A stretch of DNA of 64,000 nucleotides from Moraxella sp. FZFQ2102 (GTDB lineage: Bacteria; Pseudomonadota; Gammaproteobacteria; Pseudomonadales; Moraxellaceae). A model generated the notes under the pieces. The model was not told the DNA's origin, did not search any database, and worked only from the letters and a program-made list of their open reading frames with translations. The stretch spans positions 1,674,001 through 1,738,000 of the forward strand of contig NZ_CP099960.1 of assembly GCF_024137865.1 (NCBI RefSeq). The letters are read 5' to 3'. Numbering within the stretch: the first letter of the stretch is position 1; the number at the start of each line of letters is the position of its first letter. The translations under genes and the position numbers were made by a program. Positions 63,702 through 64,000 of the stretch are shown here, one piece after another.

Positions 63702-63742
63702 AGCCACCAAAAACCGCTTGTGCAACCCTAAGGCATGAGCGG
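63702..63742 (+). terminator. Terminator after DOMON-like gene
   Basis: ACCAAAAACCGCT / AGCGGTTTTTTTGGT with a loop of about 18 bases, lying between convergent genes and usable in both directions. Confidence 0.8.
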
Positions 63743-63826
63743 TTTTTTTGGTGTTAAACAGGTGTAATTTGCCCATCTTATTTTTGCCTATTTTCCCATC
63801 TTGGCTTGGACATGAAACAAGCGAAA

Positions 63827-64000
63827 TTAAGCTTTTTCTAATCGCTTAATGCCGATGGTTTTGCGCACCTTAGCGATGATTTTTTGATGGCTGTCGGTGA
63901 TGTCGATGTGATAAACACGGCAGATGGTATCACCTGATTTGGCAAGCTCAAGAATCTCAAGCACTTCATCTGTGCTGATTTTGATACGGGCGGTGACCTT
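63827..64000 (-). CDS. DUF4442 thioesterase-like protein, 5' end outside window
   Basis: 57 C-terminal residues on the minus strand, from KVTARIKISTDEVLEILELA through YHIDITDSHQKIIAKVRKTI to LEKA. The pattern TARIKI...YHIDITD...VAKVRKTIGIKR resembles the end of DUF4442 (PaaI-like hot-dog thioesterase) proteins. Only the last third is visible, so the call is tentative. Confidence 0.6.
   Translation of the reverse strand, partial: KVTARIKISTDEVLEILELAKSGDTICRVYHIDITDSHQKIIAKVRKTIGIKRLEKA

Overview
The window looks like a Moraxella-type (Moraxellaceae) chromosome interrupted by a mosaic multidrug-resistance island of about 16.8 kb. The genus is inferred from gene order and protein character: mur/fts division cluster, pilMNOPQ-aroK-aroB-SPOR order, trp-accD-folC-SPOR order, rlmE-ftsH. 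No rRNA is present and the species cannot be fixed.

Layout. 1-9.0 kb: end of gshB, then murG, murC, ddl, a strong terminator, ftsQ, ftsA, ftsZ and a PHP-domain phosphatase. 9.2-11.2 kb: a soluble lytic transglycosylase, with a (TATT)12 tandem repeat upstream. 11.5-16.5 kb: an AT-richer accessory block of unfamiliar genes (XRE regulator, WYL regulator, two zinc-ribbon proteins, a glycine-rich membrane protein split by an IS1016-like element, a coiled-coil protein, a YkgJ-like cysteine-cluster protein, a HEPN-like protein). This is the best candidate for an undescribed system. 16.7-31.3 kb: miaB, a GNAT acetyltransferase, a type IV pilus assembly operon with a fused PilM-PilN, aroK, aroB, a SPOR protein, carbonic anhydrase, glyoxalase I, tRNA-Arg(CCG), cytochrome c, an ABC exporter and queF.

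31.4-48.1 kb is the island, bounded by two directly oriented IS30-family copies. It is a patchwork. An IS3 element sits against a pMV158-type (MOBV) oriT, followed by a Pre/Mob start remnant and erm(T)-like, DNA typical of Gram-positive rolling-circle plasmids. Next come a blaROB-type beta-lactamase and an accB copy in DNA studded with Neisseriaceae uptake sequences, then a truncated Rep_3 initiator and AT-rich iteron-like repeats. Then sul2, broken aac(3)-II, a relaxase remnant, floR with a leader peptide, lysR/strA fragments, strB, aph(3')-Ia, IS26, aac(3)-IV and a partial second aph(3')-Ia. The 3-bp flanks of the two IS30 copies (CCC outside, CGC inside) fit integration of an IS30-carrying plasmid by recombination with a resident chromosomal IS30.

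48.2-64 kb is again core chromosome: proS, a DUF4230 protein, trpF, an SDR dehydrogenase, trpB, trpA, accD, folC, a LysM/SPOR protein, a DUF2726 protein, enoyl-CoA hydratase, ftsH, rlmE, yhbY, a DOMON-like protein and the end of a DUF4442 thioesterase-like gene.

The core genes work in cell-wall synthesis and division, type IV pili and natural competence, and aromatic amino-acid synthesis. The predicted resistances of the island are macrolide-lincosamide, beta-lactam, sulfonamide, phenicol, kanamycin/neomycin and gentamicin/apramycin. StrB is intact but StrA is truncated.
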